64,000 nt of DNA. Origin: Thalassotalea sediminis (GTDB taxonomy: Bacteria; Pseudomonadota; Gammaproteobacteria; Enterobacterales; Alteromonadaceae). The first letter of the stretch is position 1. Each line of letters opens with the position of its first letter. Below the pieces are notes generated by a model. The model searched no databases and was not told where the DNA came from. It saw nothing but the letters and a program-made list of their open reading frames with translations. Below are positions 24,998 to 34,569 of this stretch, piece by piece. Position numbers and translations under genes: made by a program. The stretch is taken from NCBI RefSeq assembly GCF_030295915.1, contig NZ_AP027361.1:2914001-2978000 (forward strand), written 5' to 3'.

Positions 24998-26980
24998 CTA
25001 CCTAGCCGCTGCTAGCAAGGTGTCAAAGATAGTATTGGCGGTTGAAATAATTTGAGATGCCGCTTGATATGCTTGTTGAAATCGCAGTAGATTTGCAGCT
25101 TCTTCATCTAAATTTACACCTGATGTTTCTTGGTTACGGTTAAATGCTTGGGTAAACATTACCTGTGCTGTATCAGCCACCAATTCCGCCGATGCTGCTT
25201 TGGAACCAACATTAGCCGTTGAAACGCCTAAGCTTTTCGAAAAAGACTCTTTGCCACCATTAATAACGCCTTGTTCTTGGGTAAACGCCATCGCAACTGC
25301 GTTGTTACCATTACCAATACCGAAAGCATCTTCAATAAAAAACTGTTCAGGCGCATTAGGTGCAGAGCCTGATGGGGTACCTGAAATATTTACTTGAAAT
25401 AATGCTGCAGCTGGCAATGGTGGCAGATCTACAGTAAATGTTGCTGGGGGTGTTGGTGGTACATAAGGGATAGGTGCAGATGTCACACCAAACTTATCTG
25501 TTATTGTGTAATTAAAAGTACCAACAGGATCTTCAAGCACGTCAATGCGTATAGGCATTTCGGCACGAGCAGCAACAGGGTCGATCATATTAACAATTTC
25601 AATCTTGCCAGCACTGACATTATTGTCAGAAGGTCTAATTGCAACAGGCGTTGAAGCAGCAATAGCTGCACCATCTGTTATTTGCGCTTCCATTAGTGCG
25701 GCACTGTTTTCTGTTGGCCTGATAATAAAGGTGTCATTTGCTGCAGGTGCACCACCTGTTTCAACAAATTCAAAACCATATGATGTTGTATATGTACCGC
25801 CACCTGGAGGACCTAAATTATCAATAGTCCCGGTAGTCATATTCATCATTTGGTAGTTAGCACCGTCAAACTTAATTTGAAATTCATCGGTCGGCACTTG
25901 GCCAATATCGCTAATCGTCACCTCAGCGGTTAAATTACCTGCATTTGTCGTAGGGGTAAGTACCCGTGAAGCAGTTAATAAAGCTGAGTTAATGTCAGTA
26001 AAAAAGTTTGCACCTTGAATTTGATTTAAATCCAAACCATCTGCTTGACTCGCATTAAGAGTCTCTGAAATCGCCATTGCTAGTCGATCTATATCTCTTC
26101 GTGTTTGCGCAAGGTGTTGATCACGAAAAGCGAATTTAGCGCCAAGCTCGCCACCTAACGTTTTAGGCGATAATGCGACGGCTCCATTTACACCAGCGAT
26201 TTCTAACGTAGTTTTATTTGGATCTGGGTTTCCCGCTACCACGTTAACCCTAAGTGGTGTTAATCCTGCGACTAACGTTGCGCCACTGCCAATCATGACC
26301 GTCATCACGCCATTGGAATCTGAAACAGTATTTACATTGGTGTACTGACTTAATTCACTGAGTAATTGATCCCGCTTATCTAATAAATCATTAGGCTGAC
26401 CAGATGGACCAAAGCTTTTGTTTTGTAAAATTGATTCATTGATTTTGGCAAGTTCAAAGGAAATTTCTGTAATTTTATCAGCTACTTGAGTTATTTCATT
26501 ATTGGTAGAGTTTTCAAGTTGATCAAAGCTTTTACTGATAGAACGAAAATCACTCGATAAGATTTCAGCTTGCGTTAGCGCAATATTACGTAGTCCTAAA
26601 TCGCTCGGATTATCAGCGATGCTATTAATTGAAGTATAAAAACGCTCAATGGACCCTGATACTTGATTACCCGAAGAACTCATGATCTCATTTAATTGCG
26701 TTAAACTTGCATGAAAAGCGTTTGCTTCACCTAAATTCGTGCTATTTAGTAATTGTTCTTTATAAGAAAACTGGTTGTATAACCGAGTTATATCTTCAAC
26801 ATAGGTACCAGAGCCTAGAAAGTTTCCACCAAAACTATCGCCCACTAAAGTCGTTTGTTCTGCTCGCTGCCTGTTGTAACCGTCAGTATTAACATTAGCA
26901 ATATTATGGCCAGTGGTCGCTAACTGTTGCTGCGACGAAAGTAGCCCACTAACCCCAGTTTGAAATAAGTTAAACGACAT
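24998..26980 (-). CDS. flgK: Flagellar hook-associated protein FlgK (HAP1)
   Basis: FlgK is the first hook-filament junction protein. The N-terminal FNLFQTGVSGLLSSQQQLATTGHNIANVNTDGYNRQ is a family signature and the C-terminal SGVNLDEEAANLLRFQQAYQAASQIIST completes D0. The open frame begins with GTG at 26989, but ATG at 26980 has AGGAG eight bases upstream, giving 660 aa. A proline-rich segment near residues 505-525 (PIPYVPPTPPATF) is an unusual surface insertion. Confidence 0.95.
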   Translation of the reverse strand: MSFNLFQTGVSGLLSSQQQLATTGHNIANVNTDGYNRQRAEQTTLVGDSFGGNFLGSGTYVEDITRLYNQFSYKEQLLNSTNLGEANAFHASLTQLNEIMSSSGNQVSGSIERFYTSINSIADNPSDLGLRNIALTQAEILSSDFRSISKSFDQLENSTNNEITQVADKITEISFELAKINESILQNKSFGPSGQPNDLLDKRDQLLSELSQYTNVNTVSDSNGVMTVMIGSGATLVAGLTPLRVNVVAGNPDPNKTTLEIAGVNGAVALSPKTLGGELGAKFAFRDQHLAQTRRDIDRLAMAISETLNASQADGLDLNQIQGANFFTDINSALLTASRVLTPTTNAGNLTAEVTISDIGQVPTDEFQIKFDGANYQMMNMTTGTIDNLGPPGGGTYTTSYGFEFVETGGAPAANDTFIIRPTENSAALMEAQITDGAAIAASTPVAIRPSDNNVSAGKIEIVNMIDPVAARAEMPIRIDVLEDPVGTFNYTITDKFGVTSAPIPYVPPTPPATFTVDLPPLPAAALFQVNISGTPSGSAPNAPEQFFIEDAFGIGNGNNAVAMAFTQEQGVINGGKESFSKSLGVSTANVGSKAASAELVADTAQVMFTQAFNRNQETSGVNLDEEAANLLRFQQAYQAASQIISTANTIFDTLLAAAR

Positions 26981-27025
26981 GATTGACACTCCTACAGAGA
27001 TAAAACAACTTACTGATTAATAAAA

Positions 27026-27982
27026 TTATTTACTTAATAAGCTGGTTACTCTACGTAATGTCCCCATGATTTTTGATGCATATTGAGGATCCGTCGCATA
27101 ACCGGCACCCTGTAAGCTATGCAGGAATTGTTCCACATTTCCAACTTGCTTTAATGCGCCTTGGTATCTGCTGTTATTTGAAAGGAAATCGACATAATCA
27201 ACAGCACTTTCCATCAAATTATTGTAAACACGAAATGGTTCACGTTTTTTAACCATAGTACCTTGTTCGAATTCAAGTGTTTCTTTATGAATTTTATCGC
27301 CGTTCCATCGTTTGTCTGCTTTGATATTAAAGAGATTGTGAGAGCTTTCGCCATTTTGCTGTTGAATAATCTTTTGCCCCCAGCCCGTTTCAAGTGCAGC
27401 TTGGGCAATAACGACTTCAAAGGGTACGTTAAGCTTTTGTTCAACGAGTTTTGCCGGCTCAGTTAACGCAGTTACGAAATCTTCAGGTTGCTCGAACTTC
27501 AACGGTGTTGAATTAACTTTCGCTTCTGACTGTTCAGGTGATATATCGTTGTCAGTAATTTGACGGCTGGGTAACGGATTATCAGTTACAGTGCGACCTG
27601 CAGCTTGTATATTTTCAAACGAGCCTGCTTTAAATAGTGACTGTGGCGTAAAGTTTTCTGAATCACCACCCAGTTGACGAACAATTAAATCAGAAAGGCC
27701 TAGTGAACCATTATTAGATAACTCCAACGCTAATTGTTGATCATGCATATCACGATAAAACTTCGTTGATTCGCTATTAAAAGGACTATCAGACTCCAAC
27801 ACTTCTTGCGCGCTACGCATACTTTTAAGCAACATCTGCATAAAGATTGCTTCAAACTGCTTAGCAGCTTGTGTTAAAGCTTTATCTTTATCTTCTTTGT
27901 TGGTTTGCTTAGATTGCAGGCGAATATCATTTAAACCATTTAGGTCTAAATAATTTTGTGCATCACCTATTCGCGTATTCAT
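27026..27982 (-). CDS. flgJ: FlgJ, rod-cap protein with peptidoglycan hydrolase domain
   Basis: The N-terminal part (about 1-110) is the rod-scaffold domain (AKQFEAIFMQMLLKSMRSAQ). The C-terminal part (about 165-318) is a glucosaminidase-type muramidase (VIAQAALETGWGQ, the catalytic Glu region, then AGYATDPQYASKI). FlgJ opens the wall for the growing rod and assists rod assembly. Length (318 aa) fits the two-domain form found in gammaproteobacteria. It lies between flgI and flgK. Confidence 0.94.
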   Translation of the reverse strand: MNTRIGDAQNYLDLNGLNDIRLQSKQTNKEDKDKALTQAAKQFEAIFMQMLLKSMRSAQEVLESDSPFNSESTKFYRDMHDQQLALELSNNGSLGLSDLIVRQLGGDSENFTPQSLFKAGSFENIQAAGRTVTDNPLPSRQITDNDISPEQSEAKVNSTPLKFEQPEDFVTALTEPAKLVEQKLNVPFEVVIAQAALETGWGQKIIQQQNGESSHNLFNIKADKRWNGDKIHKETLEFEQGTMVKKREPFRVYNNLMESAVDYVDFLSNNSRYQGALKQVGNVEQFLHSLQGAGYATDPQYASKIMGTLRRVTSLLSK

Positions 27983-28000
27983 CAGGCCGCTCGCTATATA

Positions 28001-29116
28001 CTAAATAATGACCAACTCGCCGCGCAACGCGCCAGCTTGTTGAAGGGCTTCTAAAATAGCCATAACATCGCCAGGGCCAGCCCCAACATTGTTTACCGCT
28101 CTAACTAACGCATCTAATGTTATGCCTGGATTAAAAACAAACATACGATTGTCATTTTGATTCACATCAACAATTGATGTCGTTGTAACAGCTGTTTCGC
28201 CTTCTGCAAAGGCATTAGGTTGTGTGACTTCAGGATTTTCATTAATGGTTACGGTAATACCGCCATGCGTCACCGCAGCAGGTAATAAACGCACATCTTT
28301 ACCAATAACAATAGTGCCCGTTCTCGAATTAACAATAACTTTTGCTGCTGGAGAATCTGGTTCAAATTCTAAGTTTTCCAACATTGATAGAAAAGTAACA
28401 CGTTGGCTTACATCGCGCGGCGCACTGACTTGTACAGACGTTGCATCAATTGCCCGTGCAATGAATGTTGCAGGATCATTAGGATTCGCAAACTCAGTAT
28501 TAATGGCTTTTTCTAGATTTTTCGCGGTCGTAAAATCTGAGTTACGCAAATTAAAAGTAATATGATCGCCCATAGCAAAAGGAGAGACGACTTCTCGCTC
28601 AACAATAGCTCCATTCGCGATACGTCCTACCGTTGGAGTATTTACAATAACTTTAGACCCATCTAAACCCTCTGCGCCTAAACCACTTACCACTAAGCTC
28701 CCTTGAGCAACAGCATAAGCATTACCGTCAATCCCCATTAAAATGGTTTGCAATAACGTACCACCTCGTAAACTCTGTGCGCTCCCCATTGATGACACTG
28801 TAATATCAATGGTTTGACCTGGTTTAGCAAACGCAGGTAATTCTGCATGAACAGCGACGGCAGCAACATTTTTAATCTTGGGTTTTAAATTTTGCGGCAT
28901 CGTAATACCAAAGTTACTCAACATTGTTTTGAAACTTTGCTCTGTAAAAGGACTTTGTTCACCTGTGCCAGGCAGACCAACAACTAACCCGTAACCTACC
29001 AATTGGTTATTTCTAACACCGGCTACGTCAGCTAAATCTTTAACGCGCTGTGCTTGCGAACTAAAAGTGGCAATTAAGGCGAATACTACTATCAATCGTT
29101 TGAATAAAACTGTCAT
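28001..29116 (-). CDS. flgI: Flagellar P-ring protein FlgI
   Basis: FlgI forms the periplasmic bushing around the rod. A signal peptide ([16 protein letters not shown]) ends near residue 22. The conserved [25 protein letters not shown] follows, and the C-terminal [27 protein letters not shown] tail is the family end. ATG at 29116 has an AGGTG site; a GTG at 29125 is less likely. Length is 371 aa. Next to flgH as expected. Confidence 0.96.
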   Translation of the reverse strand: MTVLFKRLIVVFALIATFSSQAQRVKDLADVAGVRNNQLVGYGLVVGLPGTGEQSPFTEQSFKTMLSNFGITMPQNLKPKIKNVAAVAVHAELPAFAKPGQTIDITVSSMGSAQSLRGGTLLQTILMGIDGNAYAVAQGSLVVSGLGAEGLDGSKVIVNTPTVGRIANGAIVEREVVSPFAMGDHITFNLRNSDFTTAKNLEKAINTEFANPNDPATFIARAIDATSVQVSAPRDVSQRVTFLSMLENLEFEPDSPAAKVIVNSRTGTIVIGKDVRLLPAAVTHGGITVTINENPEVTQPNAFAEGETAVTTTSIVDVNQNDNRMFVFNPGITLDALVRAVNNVGAGPGDVMAILEALQQAGALRGELVII

Positions 29117-29129
29117 GTTAATCACCTAT

Positions 29130-29813
29130 TTATAGAGGCCACCAAGAGCTATTAAAAAATTTGCTTAACCACCCTTGTTCTTGTACTTCCGCGAAAGTTC
29201 CTGTGCCAGAATATTGAATACGCGCATTAGCTACCTTTGATGAAATAACTGTGTTCGCTGACGTAATATCTTGTGGACGAATAATGCCGGTCAAACGGAT
29301 ATATTCATCGCCATTATTCAACGTTAACCATTTTTCACCACGGATCATTAGATTACCGTTTGGTAATACCCGTAGGACATGAACCGAAATATTGCCGCTT
29401 AAACTATTACTTTGATTCGATTTTGAATCACCTTTGAAATCTGAATCTTGGTCTAAACCAAATTCTACTGAATCACCTTTAAAAGTAACCGGTGCGCCAC
29501 CTAAACCTAGAATAGGGTTTAAGGTATTGCTATTTTCCTTTTTCAATTCTGTTTTTGCATTTTTCTGGGCTTGAGTGTTTTCATTCAAAATCACCGAAAT
29601 AATGTCACCCACGCGATGTGCTTTAGAATCAGAATATATGTTATTAACATAGTTAGTGCGAAACAGTGATCCAGTGGGTACGACTGGTGCTTCTTCCATT
29701 TCAGGTTGAATAGGCGCAAAATCTGGATCATTCGGTAGTACTTTCGCTTGTTCTACACTGGCACAGCCAGATAACGTCATCCATGTTACGACTATCAGAG
29801 CAATTGTTTTCAT
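29130..29813 (-). CDS. flgH: Flagellar L-ring lipoprotein FlgH
   Basis: FlgH forms the outer-membrane ring. A lipoprotein signal with lipobox LSGC puts lipidated Cys at residue 17. The C-terminal domain shows RVGDIISVILNE, LNGDEYIRLTGIIRPQDI-like text (residues about 170-190) and the end NARIQYSGTGTFAEVQEQGWLSKFFNSSWWPL. Length (227 aa) is typical. It lies directly before flgI. Confidence 0.95.
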   Translation of the reverse strand: MKTIALIVVTWMTLSGCASVEQAKVLPNDPDFAPIQPEMEEAPVVPTGSLFRTNYVNNIYSDSKAHRVGDIISVILNENTQAQKNAKTELKKENSNTLNPILGLGGAPVTFKGDSVEFGLDQDSDFKGDSKSNQSNSLSGNISVHVLRVLPNGNLMIRGEKWLTLNNGDEYIRLTGIIRPQDITSANTVISSKVANARIQYSGTGTFAEVQEQGWLSKFFNSSWWPL

Positions 29814-29830
29814 GTGACGTCTCCTATCTT

Positions 29831-30619
29831 TTATAACTGTTGGTTGATATAACTAAGCATTTGATCAACCGCTGAAATGACTTTTGAATTCATCTCATAA
29901 ACGCGTTGACTCTCAATCAAATTGACCAGTTCTTCAGTGGTGTTAACGTTTGATGTTTCTAACGCACCTTGTACTAACATACCGAAGCCTTCTAAGCCTG
30001 GAACACCTTCTTGCGGCGCGCCACTAACAGCCGTTTCTACAAAAAGGTTTTGTCCAATAGGTTCTAAACCGGTTGGGTTAACAAAATTAACCGTGTTAAT
30101 TTGACCGATAACAGCGGGTTCTGCTTGTCCTTGCAATGTTGCTGACACTTCACCGTCTTGTGAAACAATAATTGATTGAGCATCGGGTGGAATGGTAATT
30201 TGCGGCTGCATTAAATAGCCAGCGCCTGGTGTTACCACATTGCCTTCTTCATCCATCGTAAACTGACCGTTGCGTGTATATGACAAACTTCCATCAGGCA
30301 TTAATACTTGGAAAAAACCTTCGCCTTGTACCATTAAATCTAGCGAATTATCGGTGGTTATCATATCGCCTTGGGTATGAATTTTTTGGGTTGCAACGAC
30401 TTTTGTACCTGCACCTAGCATTAAACCAGATGGCATTTCAGTGTCTTGTGCCGAACGACCACCTGGTTGGTTAATCGTTTGGTACAGTAAGTCTTCAAAC
30501 ACTGCACGGCTTTTTTTAAAACCAACAGTACTCGCGTTTGCGAGGTTATTTGAAATAACGGCAATCTCTTTTGTTTGCGCGTCTAAACCTGTTTTACTAA
30601 TCCACAATGCTGGGTTCAT
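29831..30619 (-). CDS. flgG: Flagellar distal rod protein FlgG
   Basis: FlgG forms the distal rod. N-terminal MNPALWISKTGLDAQ and VISNNLANASTVGFKKSRAVFEDLLYQ, and the C-terminal ETSNVNTTEELVNLIESQRVYEMNSKVISAVDQMLSYINQQL, are family signatures. Length (262 aa) is standard. Located between flgF and flgH. Confidence 0.97.
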   Translation of the reverse strand: MNPALWISKTGLDAQTKEIAVISNNLANASTVGFKKSRAVFEDLLYQTINQPGGRSAQDTEMPSGLMLGAGTKVVATQKIHTQGDMITTDNSLDLMVQGEGFFQVLMPDGSLSYTRNGQFTMDEEGNVVTPGAGYLMQPQITIPPDAQSIIVSQDGEVSATLQGQAEPAVIGQINTVNFVNPTGLEPIGQNLFVETAVSGAPQEGVPGLEGFGMLVQGALETSNVNTTEELVNLIESQRVYEMNSKVISAVDQMLSYINQQL

Positions 30620-30638
30620 AAATCACCTCAATAATTAG

Positions 30639-31382
30639 TTAAAAAGCACGCAATAGTGATGCGCTCGCTGAATCTATTTCTTCAGCGGTTTTCATAAGTT
30701 TTAATTGCATTTCAAATTGGCGCTGCAGTGAGATCATCTGTGTCATTTCGCTCACTGGATTAACGTTGCTAGATTCCAACATGCCACTTTGAATCGTAAC
30801 GCCTAGATCTGCGTCTTGTTGATTAGCCAGTTCACCACGAAATAAGCCATCATTACCTCGCACTAAAGAACGTACGTCTGGATTTACTAACTTAATACGT
30901 CCAACCTCTTCTTGCACTGATGCTGGCGCGCCAGCTGGTTGAACCATAATCGTGCCGTCTTTTGAAATCTTTATGTTATTTACAGGTAATGGCAAAAACA
31001 CTGGCCCCCCGTCACCCATGACTAAATCACCATTAGGTGTTTGAAGGTAGCCTTCTTCGGTAATGGTTAAATGACCATCTCGTGTGTAGGCTTCTAGGCC
31101 ATCTTTTGCTTGAACGGCAATCATACCTGCGCCTTGCACAGCAATATCAAGATCACGCCCTGTAGTTTGCAAAGAGCCACTGTCAAAGTTTTGGCTAGCT
31201 TTTTCAGTCATGGCAAATACACGTGTCGGTAAACCTTCGCCAAATGCTTGCATAGAACGTGCTTGGGCAAGGTCAGCCTTAAACCCAGTCGTCTTTGCAT
31301 TGGCAAGGTTGTTAGCATTTATCGCTAACGACTTCATGTTTTGCTTGGCACCACTCATGGCGATATAAAGCATTTTGTCCAC
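30639..31382 (-). CDS. flgF: Flagellar proximal rod protein FlgF
   Basis: FlgF is a proximal rod subunit. N-terminal DKMLYIAMSGAKQNMKSLAINANNLANAKTTGFKADLAQ and C-terminal QSGMLESSNVNPVSEMTQMISLQRQFEMQLKLMKTAEEI match the family. The open frame reaches a TTG at 31394; GTG at 31382 gives the usual VDKMLYIAMSG start with GGAA upstream, 247 aa. It is the first gene of the flgFGHIJKL unit, behind a near-perfect sigma54 promoter. Confidence 0.95.
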   Translation of the reverse strand: MDKMLYIAMSGAKQNMKSLAINANNLANAKTTGFKADLAQARSMQAFGEGLPTRVFAMTEKASQNFDSGSLQTTGRDLDIAVQGAGMIAVQAKDGLEAYTRDGHLTITEEGYLQTPNGDLVMGDGGPVFLPLPVNNIKISKDGTIMVQPAGAPASVQEEVGRIKLVNPDVRSLVRGNDGLFRGELANQQDADLGVTIQSGMLESSNVNPVSEMTQMISLQRQFEMQLKLMKTAEEIDSASASLLRAF

Positions 31383-31418
31383 GGTAAATTCCAATCTAAA
31401 AAAGTGATACTTTCAAAA

Positions 31419-31435
31419 TGCAAGTAAAGTGCCAA
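31419..31435 (-). promoter_or_regulatory. Sigma54 promoter of the flgFGHIJKL operon
   Basis: The minus strand reads TTGGCAC-N5-TTGCA, an exact match to the RpoN consensus, with GG and GC 10 bases apart. It lies between the flgE terminator and flgF. Confidence 0.95.
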
Positions 31436-31497
31436 CTAATGTAATAAAGCTGGATAAAAATGAAGGGAGAGTAAAGTCAAGGAGAATTAGGTACAAA

Positions 31498-31525
31498 AAA
31501 GCCCTTAACTAACATTAAGGGCTTT
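31498..31525 (-). terminator. Rho-independent terminator after flgE
   Basis: An 11-bp perfect stem (AAAGCCCTTAA / TTAAGGGCTTT) with a six-base loop is followed by a T-run on the minus strand, 21 bp after the flgE stop. Confidence 0.9.
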
Positions 31526-31546
31526 ATATTAATAACGTAAAATCTG

Positions 31547-32911
31547 TTATCTAATCTGTAAAATCGTTTGGTTTAACTGATTATCAACTTCAAGCGAACG
31601 TGAGTTAGCTTGGAAATTTCGTTGTGCAGATATTAAATCAATTAGCTCTGTGGTTAAGTTCACGTTTGATTGCTCAAGGGCTGACGATTGTACTGTACCA
31701 AAGGTACCTGTGCCAGCTTCGCCAGCGAGTGCTTCACCAGAGCTAATACTTTCTTTCCATGAAGTATTTCCTATTTGCGTTAAGCCCTGTTCGTTAGCAA
31801 AGTTAACGAGTGCAATACGTGACAATGGCTCTGATGTACCATTACTGTATGTTGCTCGAATCAAACCATCAGTATCAATATCAATACCAGTCAATCGACC
31901 AACGGCTAGCCCATCTTGTTCCAGTGCTGTAACTTCAAAATTTGAGGCAAACTGAGTTGGTTCATTGGCATTAGGGCCACCCGGATCTAAATTAAAGTCA
32001 ATGGCAATGGTTTGGGTCGCATCTGCGCCATTAGCTAATATACCAGCACCTAACGGAAGCGTAACAATGCCGCCTTCTGCAGGTGTTGGTATCATCGAAT
32101 CAAAATCACCAGAATTGGTAAAGGTTAACTGAGCACCAACAATACCACCAGGGGCTAAAGGACCAGATACGGTACCACCAACGGGGTTAGTACTACCACC
32201 TGCAGGATCTTCAATCGGTACTAATGTGCCATCGACCCCAGTAAATACATCCCAGGTATTTGCCGCAGATTTGACAAAATAATAGGTCATTACATGACTA
32301 TCCCCTAAGGAATCAAACACAGTGACTGATGTAGAATGGTTATAAGTTAATGGATCAGTATGGTCAAAATTACCCGGTGCACCGGTAATAATGGCATCAC
32401 CTGCGGGTAAGTTCATGCGAATATCCACTTCACTGGTTTGTGTTGGCGCACCAGATGAAGTTGGAATACGAATAGGAGAAGCGGTACTTAAACTCACTGA
32501 CGCCGAAGATCCGTCAGCATTAACGGGGAAACCTAGTAGATGCTGGCCTTGTGAGTTGACCACAAAGTTACTGTCGTTTAATTTAAACTGGCCCGCTCGG
32601 GTGTATGAGGTTTCTAAGCTATCTAACTCAGGCACTGTAGCGAAAAAACCATTACCAGTAATAGCTAAATCTAAGGCGTTGTTAGTAAATTGAATACTAC
32701 CTTGAGAGAACTGTTGAGCAACATCAGATGTTAACACCCCATCACCCACTTTAGTTTTACCCGCAGCTAGTAAAGACGATGCATAAACATCAACAAATTC
32801 AGCCCGTGACTCTTTAAAGCCAACGGTATTAACATTAGCAATGTTATTAGATGTAACATCCAAATCTTTTTGTGCGGCATTCAAACCACTTAATGCGATA
32901 TTAAAAGACAT
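31547..32911 (-). CDS. flgE: Flagellar hook protein FlgE
   Basis: FlgE builds the hook. N-terminal SFNIALSGLNAAQKDLDVTSNNIANVNTVGFKESRAEF and C-terminal GTVQSSALEQSNVNLTTELIDLISAQRNFQANSRSLEVDNQLNQTIL are family ends. The middle has the usual Ser/Thr/Gly-rich variable domains. Length (454 aa) is normal for the family. It is the last gene of the flgBCDE block. Confidence 0.96.
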   Translation of the reverse strand: MSFNIALSGLNAAQKDLDVTSNNIANVNTVGFKESRAEFVDVYASSLLAAGKTKVGDGVLTSDVAQQFSQGSIQFTNNALDLAITGNGFFATVPELDSLETSYTRAGQFKLNDSNFVVNSQGQHLLGFPVNADGSSASVSLSTASPIRIPTSSGAPTQTSEVDIRMNLPAGDAIITGAPGNFDHTDPLTYNHSTSVTVFDSLGDSHVMTYYFVKSAANTWDVFTGVDGTLVPIEDPAGGSTNPVGGTVSGPLAPGGIVGAQLTFTNSGDFDSMIPTPAEGGIVTLPLGAGILANGADATQTIAIDFNLDPGGPNANEPTQFASNFEVTALEQDGLAVGRLTGIDIDTDGLIRATYSNGTSEPLSRIALVNFANEQGLTQIGNTSWKESISSGEALAGEAGTGTFGTVQSSALEQSNVNLTTELIDLISAQRNFQANSRSLEVDNQLNQTILQIR

Positions 32912-32968
32912 AACTTCACCTCTTTTACAAAATTTTTTTCAATAACTGAATCAGGCTATAAGCCACAA

Positions 32969-33658
32969 TTAACTTTCTGATACTTCAACAACATCGATGA
33001 GTTTCATGGTGCTACCACCGTTAAGGTTGAGCAAAATATTGCCACCTGATCCTGCTAGCGTGACACTGTCGACTTTACGATACGTCATCGCTTGTAATTC
33101 ACTGGCTTCACCATCAACTAAACCAGCGACTCTAAATCTATATGCACCTGCTGGTGCTTGTTCGCCAATTGAGTTTTCACCATTCCAGGTAAATGAAAAT
33201 TCACCAGCTTGAACATTGCCAACGGGTACAGTTTGGATAATTTCGCCGGCTGTATTTTCAACATATATATTTACATTACTAGCAGGAGCATCAGTAACTA
33301 GCTTACCCTTAACGGGTTCCCCCTCAGCCTTACCAAATATATTGTCTTCAACAAGTACACTGCGGCCAACAAGTGATGATGCTTGTAAAGCTTGGCTAGA
33401 AGACATTGAAGCGGCAAAATCTGAAAATTTATCATTCAGTTTTTGTACACCATCCGTGGTTGAAAATGCGGTCATCTGAGAAATCATCTCATTGTTTTCC
33501 ACAGGCTTTGTGGGATCTTGATGAGACAACTCTTTCGTTAACAACGCAAAAAAATCTTCTTGGGTAAGCATGCCATTATCATCTTCGTTAGCTTTTTTAT
33601 AGTCTTCCTGCTGCCAACGCATATGTTCTAATGGGCTACCGCCTTTTACTGATTCCAT
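32969..33658 (-). CDS. flgD: Flagellar hook assembly (cap) protein FlgD
   Basis: FlgD caps the growing hook. Conserved QEDFFALLTKELSHQDPTKPVENNEMISQMTAFSTTDG near residue 35, then a beta-rich FlgD-Ig/tudor part with VQAGEFSFTWNGENSIGEQAPAGAYRFRV. ATG at 33658 has GGAG at six bases; a GTG two codons earlier is less likely. Length is 229 aa. It lies between flgC and flgE. Confidence 0.95.
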   Translation of the reverse strand: MESVKGGSPLEHMRWQQEDYKKANEDDNGMLTQEDFFALLTKELSHQDPTKPVENNEMISQMTAFSTTDGVQKLNDKFSDFAASMSSSQALQASSLVGRSVLVEDNIFGKAEGEPVKGKLVTDAPASNVNIYVENTAGEIIQTVPVGNVQAGEFSFTWNGENSIGEQAPAGAYRFRVAGLVDGEASELQAMTYRKVDSVTLAGSGGNILLNLNGGSTMKLIDVVEVSES

Positions 33659-33677
33659 AATCACTCCAAACTAGAAA

Positions 33678-34097
33678 TTATCGTTGACCCAACATAATTG
33701 TCTTGTTCAACATATTCTTAGCTGATTCCGCCAACTGAATGTTTGTTTGATACGAGCGAGATGCTGAGATCATATTCGTCATTTCTTCAATTACATTCAC
33801 ATTGGGTTTATATATATAACCATTTTCGTCCGCCATTGGATGATCAGGAGCATGCTCGACATTCAATGGTTTATTACTTTCCACTATCCCCATTACCTTG
33901 ACGCCAACTGACTCAGATTGTCCTGCGGCAGCTTTTTGCATCTCAGCGGCAAAAACCGGATGACGTGCACGATATGTTTGATCGATACTACTACTAACAC
34001 TGTCAGCATTGGCGATATTACTCGCCGTAGTATTTAATCGTACAGACTGTGCGCTCATTCCCGTTGCAGAGATATCAAACACGTTAAATAAACTCAT
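33678..34097 (-). CDS. flgC: Flagellar rod protein FlgC
   Basis: A rod subunit with N-terminal FDISATGMSAQSVRLNTTASNIANADS and C-terminal NVNVIEEMTNMISASRSYQTNIQLAESAKNMLNKTIMLGQR, both typical. Length (139 aa) is standard. It follows flgB by 2 bp. Confidence 0.97.
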   Translation of the reverse strand: MSLFNVFDISATGMSAQSVRLNTTASNIANADSVSSSIDQTYRARHPVFAAEMQKAAAGQSESVGVKVMGIVESNKPLNVEHAPDHPMADENGYIYKPNVNVIEEMTNMISASRSYQTNIQLAESAKNMLNKTIMLGQR

Positions 34098-34099
34098 AA

Positions 34100-34498
34100 T
34101 TATTTACCTCCACCTAATGCTTTTTTCAGGCCGCTGATCTTACTATTCATAAATTGTAAGCTCGCTTGATAGTGCATTGAATTATCTAGATACAAGTTTC
34201 GTTCCATTTGTACATCAACGGTATTACCATCACCCGTATCTGGTTGATTTGGAACACGAAAATCTACATTATTGTTAAGTTCACCACGGACATCAAAGTG
34301 CTTTTCATGGGTACGAGACATGCCGCTTTGTTGCCGGCTTGCCGCCTGGGCAAGTGCCGCTTTGAAATCCATACCTTTTGATTTGTATCCTGGTGTATCG
34401 GCATTTGCGATATTTCCAGCGATAACTTCTGCGTTTTGTGATCTCACCCTTAAACTGTCAGGGTGAATACCGAATGCTTTGTCGAAACTGATGGCCAT
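34100..34498 (-). CDS. flgB: Flagellar rod protein FlgB
   Basis: A proximal rod subunit with SFDKAFGIHPDSLRVRSQNAEVIAGNIANADTPGYKSKGMDFKAAL at the N-terminus and LYLDNSMHYQASLQFMNSKISGLKKALGGGK at the C-terminus. Length (132 aa) is standard. It is the first gene of the flgBCDE block, 71 bp after cheR. Confidence 0.96.
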   Translation of the reverse strand: MAISFDKAFGIHPDSLRVRSQNAEVIAGNIANADTPGYKSKGMDFKAALAQAASRQQSGMSRTHEKHFDVRGELNNNVDFRVPNQPDTGDGNTVDVQMERNLYLDNSMHYQASLQFMNSKISGLKKALGGGK

Positions 34499-34529
34499 GG
34501 GGCTTCCTCCATACTAATGTAGAAAGCCA

Positions 34530-34545
34530 TTCAAAAATTATGCCA
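34530..34545 (-). promoter_or_regulatory. Possible sigma54 promoter of flgBCDE (imperfect -12)
   Basis: The minus strand reads TGGCAT-N5-TTGAA. Spacing is right and only the C of the -12 GC differs. It is the only -24/-12-like site before flgB, where related bacteria have one, but the changed base is the most conserved in that box. Confidence 0.35.
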
Positions 34546-34569
34546 GTGAAAACTTATTGGAAAGGAAGT

